This document shows positions 43,831 to 52,141 of a DNA stretch of 64,000 nt, in pieces. The DNA is taken from assembly GCA_902826305.1 (NCBI GenBank), contig CADEEH010000001.1, positions 32,176 to 96,175 on the forward strand, read 5' to 3'. The notes below the pieces were generated by a model, which saw only the letters and a list, made by a program, of their open reading frames with translations, was not told where the DNA came from and ran no database searches. Source of the DNA: an uncultured Burkholderiales bacterium. GTDB lineage: Bacteria > Pseudomonadota > Gammaproteobacteria > Burkholderiales > Burkholderiaceae_E. Position 1 is the first letter of the stretch. Every line of letters begins with the position of its first letter. A program made the position numbers and the translations under genes.

Positions 43831-44259
43831 ATGCCAGTGATTCCCGAGAAAGTCCTGTACACCGCGAAGACCCACACCACCGGCGGGCGCGAAGGCCAGT
43901 CGGCGTCCGACGACGGCATGTTGAACGTCAAGCTCGCACCGCCGCCCGGTCTGGGCGGCAAGGGCGGCGCGACCAATCCCGAGCAGTTGTTCGCGGCCGG
44001 TTACTCCGCGTGTTTCATGGGTGCCCTGAAACACGTCGCCGGGCTCAAGAAGGTGTCGGTACCCGCGGACGCCGCGATCGATGCGGAAGTCGACATCGGA
44101 CCGATTCCGCAAGGCTTCGGGATCGGTGTGCGCCTGGCCGTCGCGCTGCCGGGCCTCGACCGCAAGGTCGCGCAGGACCTGATCGACAGCGCGCACCAGG
44201 TCTGCCCGTACTCCAACGCAACCCGCAACAACATCGCGGTCGACCTGAAGCTGGTCTGA
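43831..44259 (+). CDS. ohr: Organic hydroperoxide resistance protein Ohr
   Basis: A 142-residue OsmC/Ohr-fold thiol peroxidase that reduces organic and fatty acid hydroperoxides. The peroxidatic Cys61 is in GYSACFMGAL and the resolving Cys near 125 in AHQVCPYSNATRNN; the EKVLYTAKTHTTGGREG start is typical. The ATG follows AAGGAGAC. Probably transcribed with ohrR from its regulated promoter. Relevant to a phototroph exposed to singlet-oxygen-derived lipid peroxides, which is context only. Confidence 0.95.
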   Translation: MPVIPEKVLYTAKTHTTGGREGQSASDDGMLNVKLAPPPGLGGKGGATNPEQLFAAGYSACFMGALKHVAGLKKVSVPADAAIDAEVDIGPIPQGFGIGVRLAVALPGLDRKVAQDLIDSAHQVCPYSNATRNNIAVDLKLV

Positions 44260-44271
44260 CGGGAGCAGGTG

Positions 44272-44559
44272 ATGGCCACGACGACAATGCCGACGTTCGA
44301 GGAGTTCACCGACGCGGCGAAACGCCAGGGCGCTGACGAGGTGCTCGTGAGGGAATGGGCGGCCAATATGGAGACGCCATTACACGACCACCCGTTCGAC
44401 ACCCGTGCGATGGTGGTGCGCGGCGAGTTCTGGCTGACGGTCGACGGACAGACCCGGCATCTGCGGCCGGGTGACACCTTCGAGGTCGACCGCGGCACGC
44501 GGCATGCGGAACGCTACGGGCCGCAGGGGGCGACCTTCTGGGCGGCACGTAAGAACTGA
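44272..44559 (+). CDS. Small cupin-domain protein
   Basis: A 95-residue single cupin. Its metal-binding pattern is visible as PLHDHPFDTRAMVVRGEFWL and DTFEVDRGTRHAERYGP, with His residues and an acidic position in the first motif. It starts 12 bp after ohr (GGGAGCAGG ribosome site) and ends before a strong terminator, so it belongs to the ohr transcript. The role is unknown; small cupins of this kind may be sensors or isomerases. Its link to peroxide defence is by position only. Confidence 0.75.
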   Translation: MATTTMPTFEEFTDAAKRQGADEVLVREWAANMETPLHDHPFDTRAMVVRGEFWLTVDGQTRHLRPGDTFEVDRGTRHAERYGPQGATFWAARKN

Positions 44560-44586
44560 CGCGCCGTCGAACGGCCGGCAATGAAA

Positions 44587-44609
44587 AAAGCGCGCCACCG
44601 GCGCGCTTT
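44587..44609. terminator. Bidirectional intrinsic terminator
   Basis: AAAGCGCGCC-ACC-GGCGCGCTTT is a 10-bp perfect stem with a 3-base loop, flanked by an A-run on the left and TTTCTTTT on the right. It lies between the cupin gene (plus) and pufC (minus) and can stop transcription from both, setting the boundary between the catabolic region and the photosynthesis cluster. Confidence 0.9.
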
Positions 44610-44650
44610 CTTTTCATCGGCGCCGTGGCGCCGATCGCGGGATCCGACGC

Positions 44651-46417
44651 TCAGCGCGCCGGATAGACGTCGACCCGGCGCGCCGCGCGATCGTCGGAAC
44701 CACCGACGGTCTCACGCGGCTTGACCATCACGATCCGATCGGCCGGCACGCCCGCGCTCACCAGCAGTTCACGTGTCACCTGCGCCCGCGACTTCGCCAG
44801 TTCGACGTTCGCCGTCGCGCCGCCTCGCCGGTCGTGGTAGCCCGAGATACCGATCCGCGCATCGCCGTGAGTGGTCGCGTAGGCGATCACCTGCTGCAGC
44901 TGCGAGCGGGCATCGGCCGCCAGCGTCGTCTTCGCGGTATCGAAGTAGAAACTGACCATTTCGGGGTAACCAGCGCCCACGAGCGTATCCGGAGCGACGT
45001 CGACCTCGGCCGAGGCGGCACCGGACGACGGCGATCCTGCCGCCGGTGTCGTGGCCGCCATCGCCGTGGTCGGCGACGAAGGCGTCGTCGACGACGGCGG
45101 CGTGGTCGATGCAGACGGCGCGGTCGATGACGACCCCGCAGTCGATGGCGACGAAGCCGTTGACGACGTGGCACCGGACGCCGGAGCGGTCGCCACGGCC
45201 GTCACCGCCGCGGTCGACACCGTGCCCGACGAGGGCGCACCGGCATTGGTCCCCGGCGACGCTGCAGCCGCCGCAGCGCCCCTGGCGCCGGCCCCTGGCG
45301 CGGCGCCGGAAGCAGCCGGTAATGCGTCCGAAAGTGTCCCGGCCGTGGACGCCGCCGCGGCGCCCTTCACCGGCCCGGAGCCCGCCAACGCAGGAAAACT
45401 CTTGGCCATCGCCGCGCCGTTCAGCGGCTTGCTCACCCCTTGGTGACAGGTCGCGCAATTGACCTTCGGCACGTCGCCGGTCGGGCCCAGCCGCTCGGGC
45501 GGCAACGTGCCCGCGAGCGGAAGCAGGTGTGCGTTGTTCAGGTCCCGGGCCATCCGGATGCCGTAATACGCGTTGGTCCGCGACAGCGGGCTCTCGGCCC
45601 AGTCCACGTGTGAGCGTGTGTTGTGGCAGAACGTGCAATTGACACCGAGCGATTCGCTGATGTGCATCATCAGCCCGAACGTGCCCTCGGTCTGGCGGAT
45701 CGTCGCGCTGTTGCCGGTCGGCAGCGCGGTGGTGCCACCCTGGCGAAGATGCCCGTCCTTGACCAGGTAGGCATCGAGCACGTTGACGCCCAGCGCACTC
45801 AGGCCCGCCTGCTTCGAGGCCATGTTCTGGCCGCCGGAATCGGCGATGAAGCCCGTGGTGCGCCCGCCGGTCTGGTTGAACCACACCTGCGAGGGCACCG
45901 GCTGGCCGCGGTGGCAGGTGTAGCAGGTGACGCCGGTCTCGCCGACGTGTGACTTCCACTGGCCGTTGATGTGTTTGTTCATCACCAGCATCTTGCGGGC
46001 GACCACTTTCGTGTACAGCGAATCGGAGGACAGGTCCTCGCCCGGCTTGTGACAGTAGTTGCAGCTTTGTTCCGGCGACACCCAGGCGGACATCGCCAGC
46101 ATCGTGCGCGTGAACTCGCCGACCGACAGGTCACCGAGCACCTGCACGTTCTTGTAGGCCTCCTTCGCCTTCGGAGCGCTCGGATCCGAAGGAACGGCGG
46201 GCACCTCGGCGGGCAACGCCTGCGCTTCCTGGATCGACGCGGCGATGCGCGGGTTGGTGACCTGCGCCATCCCGGTACCGCGGTATCCGCGCTGCGAACT
46301 CTCCATTGGCGGACGTTCGCAGCCGGCGAGCAGCGCGACTCCGATCAGGGTGGCCCAAAGGCCGGCGGATACGCTTGTCATGCGTTTCACCTTTCGGCTT
46401 GGCAGGGGCGTGTTCAT
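44651..46417 (-). CDS. pufC: Reaction-centre tetraheme cytochrome subunit PufC fused to an OmpA-like domain
   Basis: PufC gives electrons to the photo-oxidised special pair. The 588-residue product begins at the ATG overlapping the pufM stop by 4 bp. A lipoprotein signal ends in LLAGC (Cys33). Four c-heme motifs CNYCH (119), CYTCH (165), CTFCH (261) and CATCH (321) with nearby Met ligands give the standard tetraheme subunit, which normally ends near residue 340-350. Here about 130 residues of Ala/Ser/Thr/Pro/Gly linker (about 340-470) lead to an OmpA-like domain (about 480-588: [39 protein letters not shown]). The Asp and Arg that bind diaminopimelate in OmpA are kept, so wall binding is possible. 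Last gene of the puf operon. Confidence 0.93.
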   Translation of the reverse strand: MNTPLPSRKVKRMTSVSAGLWATLIGVALLAGCERPPMESSQRGYRGTGMAQVTNPRIAASIQEAQALPAEVPAVPSDPSAPKAKEAYKNVQVLGDLSVGEFTRTMLAMSAWVSPEQSCNYCHKPGEDLSSDSLYTKVVARKMLVMNKHINGQWKSHVGETGVTCYTCHRGQPVPSQVWFNQTGGRTTGFIADSGGQNMASKQAGLSALGVNVLDAYLVKDGHLRQGGTTALPTGNSATIRQTEGTFGLMMHISESLGVNCTFCHNTRSHVDWAESPLSRTNAYYGIRMARDLNNAHLLPLAGTLPPERLGPTGDVPKVNCATCHQGVSKPLNGAAMAKSFPALAGSGPVKGAAAASTAGTLSDALPAASGAAPGAGARGAAAAAASPGTNAGAPSSGTVSTAAVTAVATAPASGATSSTASSPSTAGSSSTAPSASTTPPSSTTPSSPTTAMAATTPAAGSPSSGAASAEVDVAPDTLVGAGYPEMVSFYFDTAKTTLAADARSQLQQVIAYATTHGDARIGISGYHDRRGGATANVELAKSRAQVTRELLVSAGVPADRIVMVKPRETVGGSDDRAARRVDVYPAR

Positions 46418-47391
46418 TTGACCACCGGAACGGACAGCGCCGGGTCCGGATTCACCGGATAGGCGGCCGGGTAAGCCGGGGCGACCCCGTGTTGCACGGC
46501 CCACAGGTACCAGTTGTCGACGACCGTTCCGGTCAGCAGGATGCCGATGCCGCCGGTCAGCGTGCACAGCACCGCGAACCACCAGCCCCAGCGGTGGATC
46601 GATTCCATCGTCGCGTTGAAGCCCATCGTCCAGCGCCAGAACAGCGCGGCACGCTCGGACGCGGTGCCACGATCGTAGATCTGCTCGATCTCGCGTTCGC
46701 CGCCGAAGCGGGTCACGGCCAGGATCGTCGCCCCGTGCATCGCGAAGATCAGCGCCGAGCCGTACAGGAATGCGATCGACAGCATGTGGAACGGGTTGTA
46801 GAACAGGTTGCCGTAGCGCAGCGAGAACGCGGCGGTCCAGTCCAGGTGCGGGAAGATGCCGAACGGCACCGCCTCGCTCCACTGGCCGAGCATCAGCGGC
46901 CGGATGAAGCCGAGCACCAGGTACAGCCAGATCGCCGAGGCGAACGCCCACGCCGTGTGGGTGCCCAGACCGAGCGCACGCGCGCGCCGGTACATCCGGA
47001 CCCACCACAACAGCACCGACATCGTCAGGCAGAACCCGGCCATCAGCCACCAGCCGCCCTTGGCCAGTGGGGGAATGCTGATCCCGTACTCGGCAGCGGG
47101 CGGCTCGAGCGCGAGCCACGGCAATTGCCGCACGAACTCGATCGGGTTCCAGTTCACCGAGGCGAGCATGTTCAGCCCGATGATCTCGAATGCGGCGAAG
47201 CCGAAGATCAGCGACAGCACACCGAACCAGCCGAGGTAGATCGGGCCGAGCTGGGCATCGCCGAAGCGGCCGAGCAGGTGGATGTGCCAGGGTTCGCCCT
47301 CGCGTTTGTCCTCGCCTCGCGGGAGGACAACTCCGGCGTAGGACGGGGCGTGGACCTGCACCCGGGTGAAGATGTTCTGATAGTCGGCCAT
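46414..47391 (-). CDS. pufM: Photosynthetic reaction centre M subunit
   Basis: A 325-residue type II reaction-centre M chain with five membrane helices. Landmarks are [47 protein letters not shown], the special-pair and accessory-pigment region [29 protein letters not shown], and the iron/quinone-site region with [21 protein letters not shown]. The His ligands to bacteriochlorophyll and the non-haem iron are present. The start follows GAGGAATTCGAG, 39 bp after pufL. The C-terminal tail ([18 protein letters not shown]) is where PufC binds in species that have it. Confidence 0.97.
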   Translation of the reverse strand: MADYQNIFTRVQVHAPSYAGVVLPRGEDKREGEPWHIHLLGRFGDAQLGPIYLGWFGVLSLIFGFAAFEIIGLNMLASVNWNPIEFVRQLPWLALEPPAAEYGISIPPLAKGGWWLMAGFCLTMSVLLWWVRMYRRARALGLGTHTAWAFASAIWLYLVLGFIRPLMLGQWSEAVPFGIFPHLDWTAAFSLRYGNLFYNPFHMLSIAFLYGSALIFAMHGATILAVTRFGGEREIEQIYDRGTASERAALFWRWTMGFNATMESIHRWGWWFAVLCTLTGGIGILLTGTVVDNWYLWAVQHGVAPAYPAAYPVNPDPALSVPVVK

Positions 47392-47430
47392 CTCGAATTC
47401 CTCTGCTGTTCCGTCTTGTCGTCGCGCGCC

Positions 47431-48258
47431 TCAATGGCCCCACACCGGCAGGCTCAGCCACCAGTTCCACCACTCGGGCCAGCCGCGCGTCCAGAACGGG
47501 CCGCTGACGACGATGCAGACCGCGCTCCAGAATCCAGCCGACAGCGCCAGGAACAGGCCGAGCCGGTGGATGCCGAGCGAACCGATCGAGTAGCCGATGG
47601 TGTCGCGGAAGAACGTGTTCTCGTGTTCCGGCGTCTTGACCGGTTCACCCTTGGCCGGGTTGGTCACCGACAGGATCAGCGAACCGTGCAGCGCCAGCGC
47701 GAAGGCGGTGGTGAAGAAGAAGCTGACCGCGAGCATGTGCGCCGGGTTGTAGTGGAAGTGCAGGTACTGATAGCCGGTGTTGGACACCCAGTCCAGGTGG
47801 CTCATGATCCCGTACGGAAAGCCGTGCCCCCAGGCGCCGAGCAGGACCGGCCTGACGACGACCAGTACGAAGTAGGCGAAGATGGCCACGCCGAACGCGA
47901 TCGGCACGTGGAAGCCCATGCCGAGCTTGCGGCAGATCTCGACCTCCCGCAGCGCCCACGACACGAACGCGCCGAGCGCGCAGATCGAGATCAGCTGCCA
48001 CAACCCGCCTTCGGCGAGCGGCGCGAGACGCAACCCCCACGACAGGTCGGGCGGCGCGATGTTGATCTGCCAGATGTTCCACGTCGGTCCGAGGGCCGCG
48101 CCCCAGACGATCAGCGCGGTCCCGAGGATCGCGAAGAACGCGGTGGTGACGCCGAAGAAGCCGACGAAGAACGGTCCGACCCAGAAGTCGAACAGGTCAC
48201 CGCCGATCAACGTACCGCCACGGACGCGGTACTTCCTCTCGAAACTGAGCATGGCCAT
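47431..48258 (-). CDS. pufL: Photosynthetic reaction centre L subunit
   Basis: A 275-residue L chain. It starts [36 protein letters not shown], typical of PufL, and contains [39 protein letters not shown] with pigment and iron His ligands, and [28 protein letters not shown] around the secondary quinone. With PufM and PufH (not in the window) it forms the reaction centre in the inner membrane. It lies 135 bp after pufA, separated by stable hairpins. Confidence 0.97.
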   Translation of the reverse strand: MAMLSFERKYRVRGGTLIGGDLFDFWVGPFFVGFFGVTTAFFAILGTALIVWGAALGPTWNIWQINIAPPDLSWGLRLAPLAEGGLWQLISICALGAFVSWALREVEICRKLGMGFHVPIAFGVAIFAYFVLVVVRPVLLGAWGHGFPYGIMSHLDWVSNTGYQYLHFHYNPAHMLAVSFFFTTAFALALHGSLILSVTNPAKGEPVKTPEHENTFFRDTIGYSIGSLGIHRLGLFLALSAGFWSAVCIVVSGPFWTRGWPEWWNWWLSLPVWGH

Positions 48259-48276
48259 GGCCGGCTCCTGGTTGCG

Positions 48277-48348
48277 CGCAGCCCACCGGGCTGCGTTTCC
48301 TGCATTCGGTCGGCAACCAGTCGGGCTCGGGGCGAGCCCGCCGGTTGC
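48277..48348 (-). other. Stable hairpins in the pufA-pufL intercistronic region
   Basis: Two strong stems lie in the 135 bp between pufA and pufL. CGCAGCCC-ACC-GGGCTGCG (48277-48295) is one, and CGGGCTCG-GGG-CGAGCCCG (48322-48340) the other, the latter inside an outer GCAACC/GGTTGC stem (48313-48348). In Rhodobacter, hairpins at this position protect the pufBA segment from decay, so light-harvesting protein is made in excess over reaction centre. The same role is inferred here. Confidence 0.75.
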
Positions 48349-48393
48349 GCAGTCTTCTTGCCGAGTTCTTGCCTTGAACGAAATACGTCCCGG

Positions 48394-48582
48394 TCAAGCT
48401 TTCGGTGCCTGATCGAAGACGATCAGGGCAGCCTTCGGCTTGGCCTTCGCGCCACCGTCGAGCCAATTGAACCTGTCGGTGCTGAGCAGAATGAAATGGA
48501 TCAGCAACGCCAGTCCGAAAAGGAACGTGAACAAGGCGATCAGGACCCGTCTCGGGTCGAACAACAACCAAACTTTCCACAT
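48394..48582 (-). CDS. pufA: Light-harvesting 1 alpha polypeptide
   Basis: A 62-residue LH1 alpha chain. [14 protein letters not shown] is the membrane-surface start, one transmembrane helix carries the bacteriochlorophyll ligand His29 ([18 protein letters not shown]), and a basic/Ala-rich tail follows. It resembles Rhodospirillum- and Rubrivivax-type alpha chains. The ATG is preceded by the excellent site CAGGAGG. It pairs with the PufB beta chain to form the ring around the reaction centre. It is separated from pufB by the extra PufB-like gene. Confidence 0.95.
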   Translation of the reverse strand: MWKVWLLFDPRRVLIALFTFLFGLALLIHFILLSTDRFNWLDGGAKAKPKAALIVFDQAPKA

Positions 48583-48599
48583 GCTGGTTACCTCCTGGG

Positions 48600-48818
48600 T
48601 CAGGGGATATTGGACATGAACGTGTAGACCGCCGACCTGACGCCACCGATCAGGGACTTGCCCTCGGCGCCCGGCAACCAGTTACGCCATCGCAACATCA
48701 GCAGTTGCGCGACGATGGCGATCACCAGGAACACGGCGAAGCCGGCGTAGTAGACGAGCGGCGACATTTCCATGTCGGCCGCCGCCGATGCGGCAGGCTT
48801 GAGTGTCGATGCATCCAT
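48600..48818 (-). CDS. PufB-like single-helix polypeptide lacking the bacteriochlorophyll histidine
   Basis: A 72-residue protein encoded between pufB and pufA (18 bp to pufA, 38 bp from pufB), with a strong AAGGAG ribosome site. Its helix [17 protein letters not shown] aligns without gaps with [17 protein letters not shown] of the neighbouring PufB: the WRxWL end is kept, but the pigment-ligating His39 of PufB is Gln38 here, and the second conserved beta-chain His (18 residues earlier) is also missing. The N-terminus is Ala-rich instead of the usual beta-chain [11 protein letters not shown], and a 24-residue tail ([20 protein letters not shown] and on) follows the helix. I infer a duplicated beta chain turned into an accessory LH1 subunit, analogous in role to PufX or protein-U but not homologous in sequence. 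I know no described family for it. Gln can ligate chlorophyll in other systems, so pigment binding is not excluded. Confidence 0.8.
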   Translation of the reverse strand: MDASTLKPAASAAADMEMSPLVYYAGFAVFLVIAIVAQLLMLRWRNWLPGAEGKSLIGGVRSAVYTFMSNIP

Positions 48819-48856
48819 GAGCAGCTCCTTGCGGGCGGGTCGTCAGCAGCGATGGC

Positions 48857-49006
48857 CTACAGCCAGGGCCGCCAGTTCCAGACGAGCACGTGAGCGATGA
48901 TGGCGATCACCGTGAAAGCGATGAAGCTGCTCACGAAGATCCCGTGGAACTCGCGAGCCTCCTGTTCGGTCAAGCCGGACAGCGAGCCCTTTCTTTCGTC
49001 AACCAT
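48857..49006 (-). CDS. pufB: Light-harvesting 1 beta polypeptide
   Basis: A 49-residue LH1 beta chain. [20 protein letters not shown] contains the membrane-surface His21, and the helix [22 protein letters not shown] the bacteriochlorophyll ligand His39, with Trp at +6 and +9. These are the standard beta-chain positions. The ATG at 49006 follows GAAGGAACCC. First structural gene of the puf set, 114 bp after bchZ. Too short to be found by length alone; the identification rests on the motif set. Confidence 0.95.
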   Translation of the reverse strand: MVDERKGSLSGLTEQEAREFHGIFVSSFIAFTVIAIIAHVLVWNWRPWL

Positions 49007-49124
49007 AGCGGGGGTTCCTTCTTGTCGATGGCCAAACGGCCGTTACCGCGTTACCCCACGCGGCGGGGTCGACCTGGCACGCCTGCCGGCGTGTCGGGGC
49101 AAACGGGGCGAGCCGTGCCGTCAT
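48999..49124 (-). CDS. Possible 41-residue coupled leader ORF between bchZ and pufB
   Basis: An ATG overlaps the bchZ stop by 4 bp (ATGA), has a GGGAG ribosome site, and opens a 41-codon frame ([20 protein letters not shown] and on) whose stop overlaps the first codons of pufB. It lies exactly where pufQ sits in Rhodobacter, but it is basic, has no membrane helix and is shorter than PufQ (about 74). It may serve to couple translation from bchZ into pufB, or it may be chance. Confidence 0.35.
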   Translation of the reverse strand: MTARLAPFAPTRRQACQVDPAAWGNAVTAVWPSTRRNPRYG

Positions 49125-50599
49125 GACGCGGCTCCCGTGAGCAAAGCCTCGCGCGCCCGCGCGACCCGCTCGGCGGTCACGCGTTCCTCGCCGGCACGGC
49201 GCGCATCGCGCTCGGCGCGATCGCGCAGCCGCTTGGCCGCGGAGATCTGCACCAGCACCGGCTGCGCGCTGACCAGCTCGTCGAGCAGGCGCTGGGCATC
49301 GTCGTCCCACGGACTGTGCGTGGCTTCCTCGAGCCGTGACGGCGTCGCCTCGACCCGATCCAGGTCGGTGCCCAGGGGCAGCACGTTGAAGAGTGCGTCG
49401 AACAGCGCGTTGCAGGTCTCCTGCAGCACGTAGGTGGCGCCGGCGTAGCCCATGAACGGGGTGCCGGTCGCGCGCCGGATCACCGTGCCGGGGAACGAGG
49501 CCGGGATGTAGCTCGGGCGCGGACCGTGGCCGGCACCGGCCTCGGCCAGGTACATGCGCTCGTTGTAGGAGCCGAACATCACCAGCGGCGGTTTCTCGCG
49601 CGTCAGCCGGCGCACTTCGGCGTTGTCGGTCTTGGCGCCGGGCCGGCGCGGGATCGCGAACTGGCACGGCAACCCGAGTTCGTCCTCGAGGTAGTGGCGC
49701 AGGCCGCGCGTGTAGGTCTCGCCGGCGACCACCGCGAAGCTCGCGGTGCCGAAGAAGTCCTGGGTCACCGACCGCCACAGGTCCCAGATCGGCTTGATCG
49801 TCGTGTGTTTCTCGCGTTCGATGAACGGCTCCGGATCGAGCCCGAGCAGTTCACCGAGGCTGCGCAGGAACTTGGTCGTGCTGTGCAGTCCGATCGGCGC
49901 GTGCAGCCAGGGCCGCTCGAGCTGTTCACACAACATCGTGCCGAACTCGCGGTACATGCAGACGTTGGCGTCGGCATCGGCCAGCTTCTGCACGTCGGCC
50001 AGGTGGCTGCCGAGCGGAAACACCATGTTGATCTCGGCACCAATGCCCTCGACCAGGCGCCGGATCTCGGCGAGGTCGCTTGGCATGTTGAACGTGCCGT
50101 AACACGGACCGATCAGGTTCACCCGCGGTTTCTCGCCGGCTGCGCGCTCACCCGCCGGCTTGCGCGCGGGGACGTGGCGCAGGCCGTACTGCGCCCACAG
50201 CCAAGACATCGCGCGATTCGCGCACTGCCACTGGTCCTCGTCGATCGTGCGCGGCAGGAAGCGCTGCAGCCCGGTGCCCTCCGGGGTGACGCCGCCACCG
50301 ATCATCTCGGCGATCGAACCGGTGACGACCACACTCGGCAGGTCGGGATCGAGGGTCGCGTGCGCGCGTTTCATCGCGCCTTCGGTCCCCTCGCGACCGA
50401 GCTGTTCCTCGGCCAGGCCGGTGACGACCACCGGCAGTTCATGCGGCGGCAGCGCGTCGGTGTAGTGCAGCACCGAGGTCACCGGCAGGTTCTCGCAGCC
50501 GACCGGGCCGTCGATCACGACCTGCAGGCCCTTGATCGCCGTGAAGACGTAGACGGCTCCCCAGTAGCCGCCCGCGCGGTCGTGGTCGAGTACCAGCAT
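49121..50599 (-). CDS. bchZ: Chlorophyllide a oxidoreductase subunit Z
   Basis: A 492-residue NifK-like subunit of chlorophyllide a oxidoreductase, which reduces the B ring of the chlorin to a bacteriochlorin. It begins [40 protein letters not shown] with the cluster-ligand Cys; [19 protein letters not shown] and [17 protein letters not shown] are characteristic. It works with BchY as heterotetramer and with BchX as electron donor. It starts 3 bp after bchY. The final 60 residues are a charged helical tail. Confidence 0.95.
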   Translation of the reverse strand: MLVLDHDRAGGYWGAVYVFTAIKGLQVVIDGPVGCENLPVTSVLHYTDALPPHELPVVVTGLAEEQLGREGTEGAMKRAHATLDPDLPSVVVTGSIAEMIGGGVTPEGTGLQRFLPRTIDEDQWQCANRAMSWLWAQYGLRHVPARKPAGERAAGEKPRVNLIGPCYGTFNMPSDLAEIRRLVEGIGAEINMVFPLGSHLADVQKLADADANVCMYREFGTMLCEQLERPWLHAPIGLHSTTKFLRSLGELLGLDPEPFIEREKHTTIKPIWDLWRSVTQDFFGTASFAVVAGETYTRGLRHYLEDELGLPCQFAIPRRPGAKTDNAEVRRLTREKPPLVMFGSYNERMYLAEAGAGHGPRPSYIPASFPGTVIRRATGTPFMGYAGATYVLQETCNALFDALFNVLPLGTDLDRVEATPSRLEEATHSPWDDDAQRLLDELVSAQPVLVQISAAKRLRDRAERDARRAGEERVTAERVARAREALLTGAAS

Positions 50600-50602
50600 C
50601 GT

Positions 50603-52141
50603 CTAGACCATCTGCTCGGATTGCAGCTTGCGCTGCAGCTTGATCACCTGGCGCCGGAAGTTCGCACGGAACTCGGGCCGCTCCTTCGGCGTGTCTTCCC
50701 AGACGCCGGCGCGATCACCCGTGCCGACACCGGAGGCGCCGAAGAACTCGTCCATCTGCAGGAAGCGGTCGCGGTTGCCCAGCGCCGAGTTGATCACCGC
50801 GGCCAGCGACCCCGCACCCGCCGGCCCCATCAGCGGCCGCGCGGAGATCAGGTTCGTGAAGTACAGCGCCGGGATCCGGGACTCCTTGGCGGCCTGCACG
50901 AGCGGCGTGGTGCCGATCGCCAGGTCCGGCTGGAACTCGCGCATCGCGGCCAGATCCTGCTCGAGCGAGGCGCGGTACTGCACCTGCACGCCACGCGCTG
51001 CCAGCCACTCGCGATCGGCCTCGCTCCACGGCGTGCGCGGGCAGGCGGTGCCGACGTAGCGGAGATCGGCGCCACTTTCGACCAGCAGCCTGGCGACGAT
51101 CAGTTCCGACCCCTCGTAGCCGCTCATCGTGATCCGGCCCTTGATCGGCGTCGCGGCGAGCGCGCCTCGGATCGCAGGGACGATCCGGTTGGCCGCGGCA
51201 TCGATCCTGTCCTGCGCGACGCCGGCCGCCTCGCCGATCGCCTGCAGCCAGCCGACGGTGCCGTCGACACCGACCGGCGCCGAGCCGACGACCGGCCGCC
51301 CTGCGGCCTCGAATTCGCGGACGCTCGCGGTGTAGAACGGGTGGATCGCGGCGACCACCGCGCCGTCGAGCGCCGAGTACAACTCGCGCCATTCGCGGGT
51401 CGGCACCACGGTGCCGGCGGCCAGTCCCATCGGTTCGAGCATCGCGCCGATGATCATCGGATCGGCCGGGAACATCTCGCCCAGCAGCGTGACCGTCGGC
51501 TTGCCGCCGCCCGACCAGCCGCGGGGGGCCTGCACCGGTCCGGCCATCACCTCGGAACGGGCGTAGTGCAGCATCGCGCCGGCGAGCACGTCCTTGGCCT
51601 CGGCGTGGGTCGGCACGCCGAAGCCCGGCACGTCGATCCCGATCACGCGCACACCGTTGATCTGCTTGGGCAGCAGTTGCAGCGGCACGCCGCTGGCGGT
51701 CGGCACGCACAGGTTGATCAGCACGATCGCGTCGTACTGCGCCGGGTCGGCGAGTTTGTAGGTGGCCTCGCGGATGTCCTCGAAGAGCTTGCCGGTGACC
51801 AGCGACTCGCTGTTGAACGGCACGTAGCCGACACTGCGGCGTGCGCCGTAGAAATGCGAGGTGAACGTGAGCCCGTAGACACAACACGCCGAGCCCGACA
51901 ACACGGTGGCAGTGCGCCGCATCCGCAGGCCGACCCGCAGCGAACCGAACGCCGGGCACATGCTCTGCGGCTGGTCGTGGGGTCCCTTCGGATAGTCGGC
52001 GGCGAGCCGGGCCAGCACGCCGCCCTTGCCGGCGGCCTGCGCGGCGGCACGCATCTGCTCGGCGCCCGCGTGGCAGCCCTGGCCGTCCTCCTGGGGGACC
52101 GCCTCGGGCCGCACGCCGTCGGTGTCTTCAGACCTGTTCAT
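50603..52141 (-). CDS. bchY: Chlorophyllide a oxidoreductase subunit Y
   Basis: A 512-residue NifD-like subunit. Cys residues that hold the 4Fe-4S cluster are in QSMCPAFGSLRVGLRM, LSGSACCVYGLTFTSHFYGARR and LINLCVPTASG. The segment RSVGYVPFNSESLVTGKLFEDI is typical of BchY. The ATG at 52141 overlaps the end of bchX by 14 bp. It forms the catalytic component with BchZ. Confidence 0.95.
   Translation of the reverse strand: MNRSEDTDGVRPEAVPQEDGQGCHAGAEQMRAAAQAAGKGGVLARLAADYPKGPHDQPQSMCPAFGSLRVGLRMRRTATVLSGSACCVYGLTFTSHFYGARRSVGYVPFNSESLVTGKLFEDIREATYKLADPAQYDAIVLINLCVPTASGVPLQLLPKQINGVRVIGIDVPGFGVPTHAEAKDVLAGAMLHYARSEVMAGPVQAPRGWSGGGKPTVTLLGEMFPADPMIIGAMLEPMGLAAGTVVPTREWRELYSALDGAVVAAIHPFYTASVREFEAAGRPVVGSAPVGVDGTVGWLQAIGEAAGVAQDRIDAAANRIVPAIRGALAATPIKGRITMSGYEGSELIVARLLVESGADLRYVGTACPRTPWSEADREWLAARGVQVQYRASLEQDLAAMREFQPDLAIGTTPLVQAAKESRIPALYFTNLISARPLMGPAGAGSLAAVINSALGNRDRFLQMDEFFGASGVGTGDRAGVWEDTPKERPEFRANFRRQVIKLQRKLQSEQMV

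Noticed and set aside
46418..47473. Upstream extension of the pufC frame through pufM
   Set aside because: It overlaps pufM in another frame; the lipoprotein signal and the ATGA overlap fix the pufC start at 46417.
48600..48818. Assignment of the extra puf gene as pufX or pufQ
   Set aside because: pufX lies after pufM and pufQ before pufB, and neither shares the WRxWL end; the resemblance is clearly to PufB.
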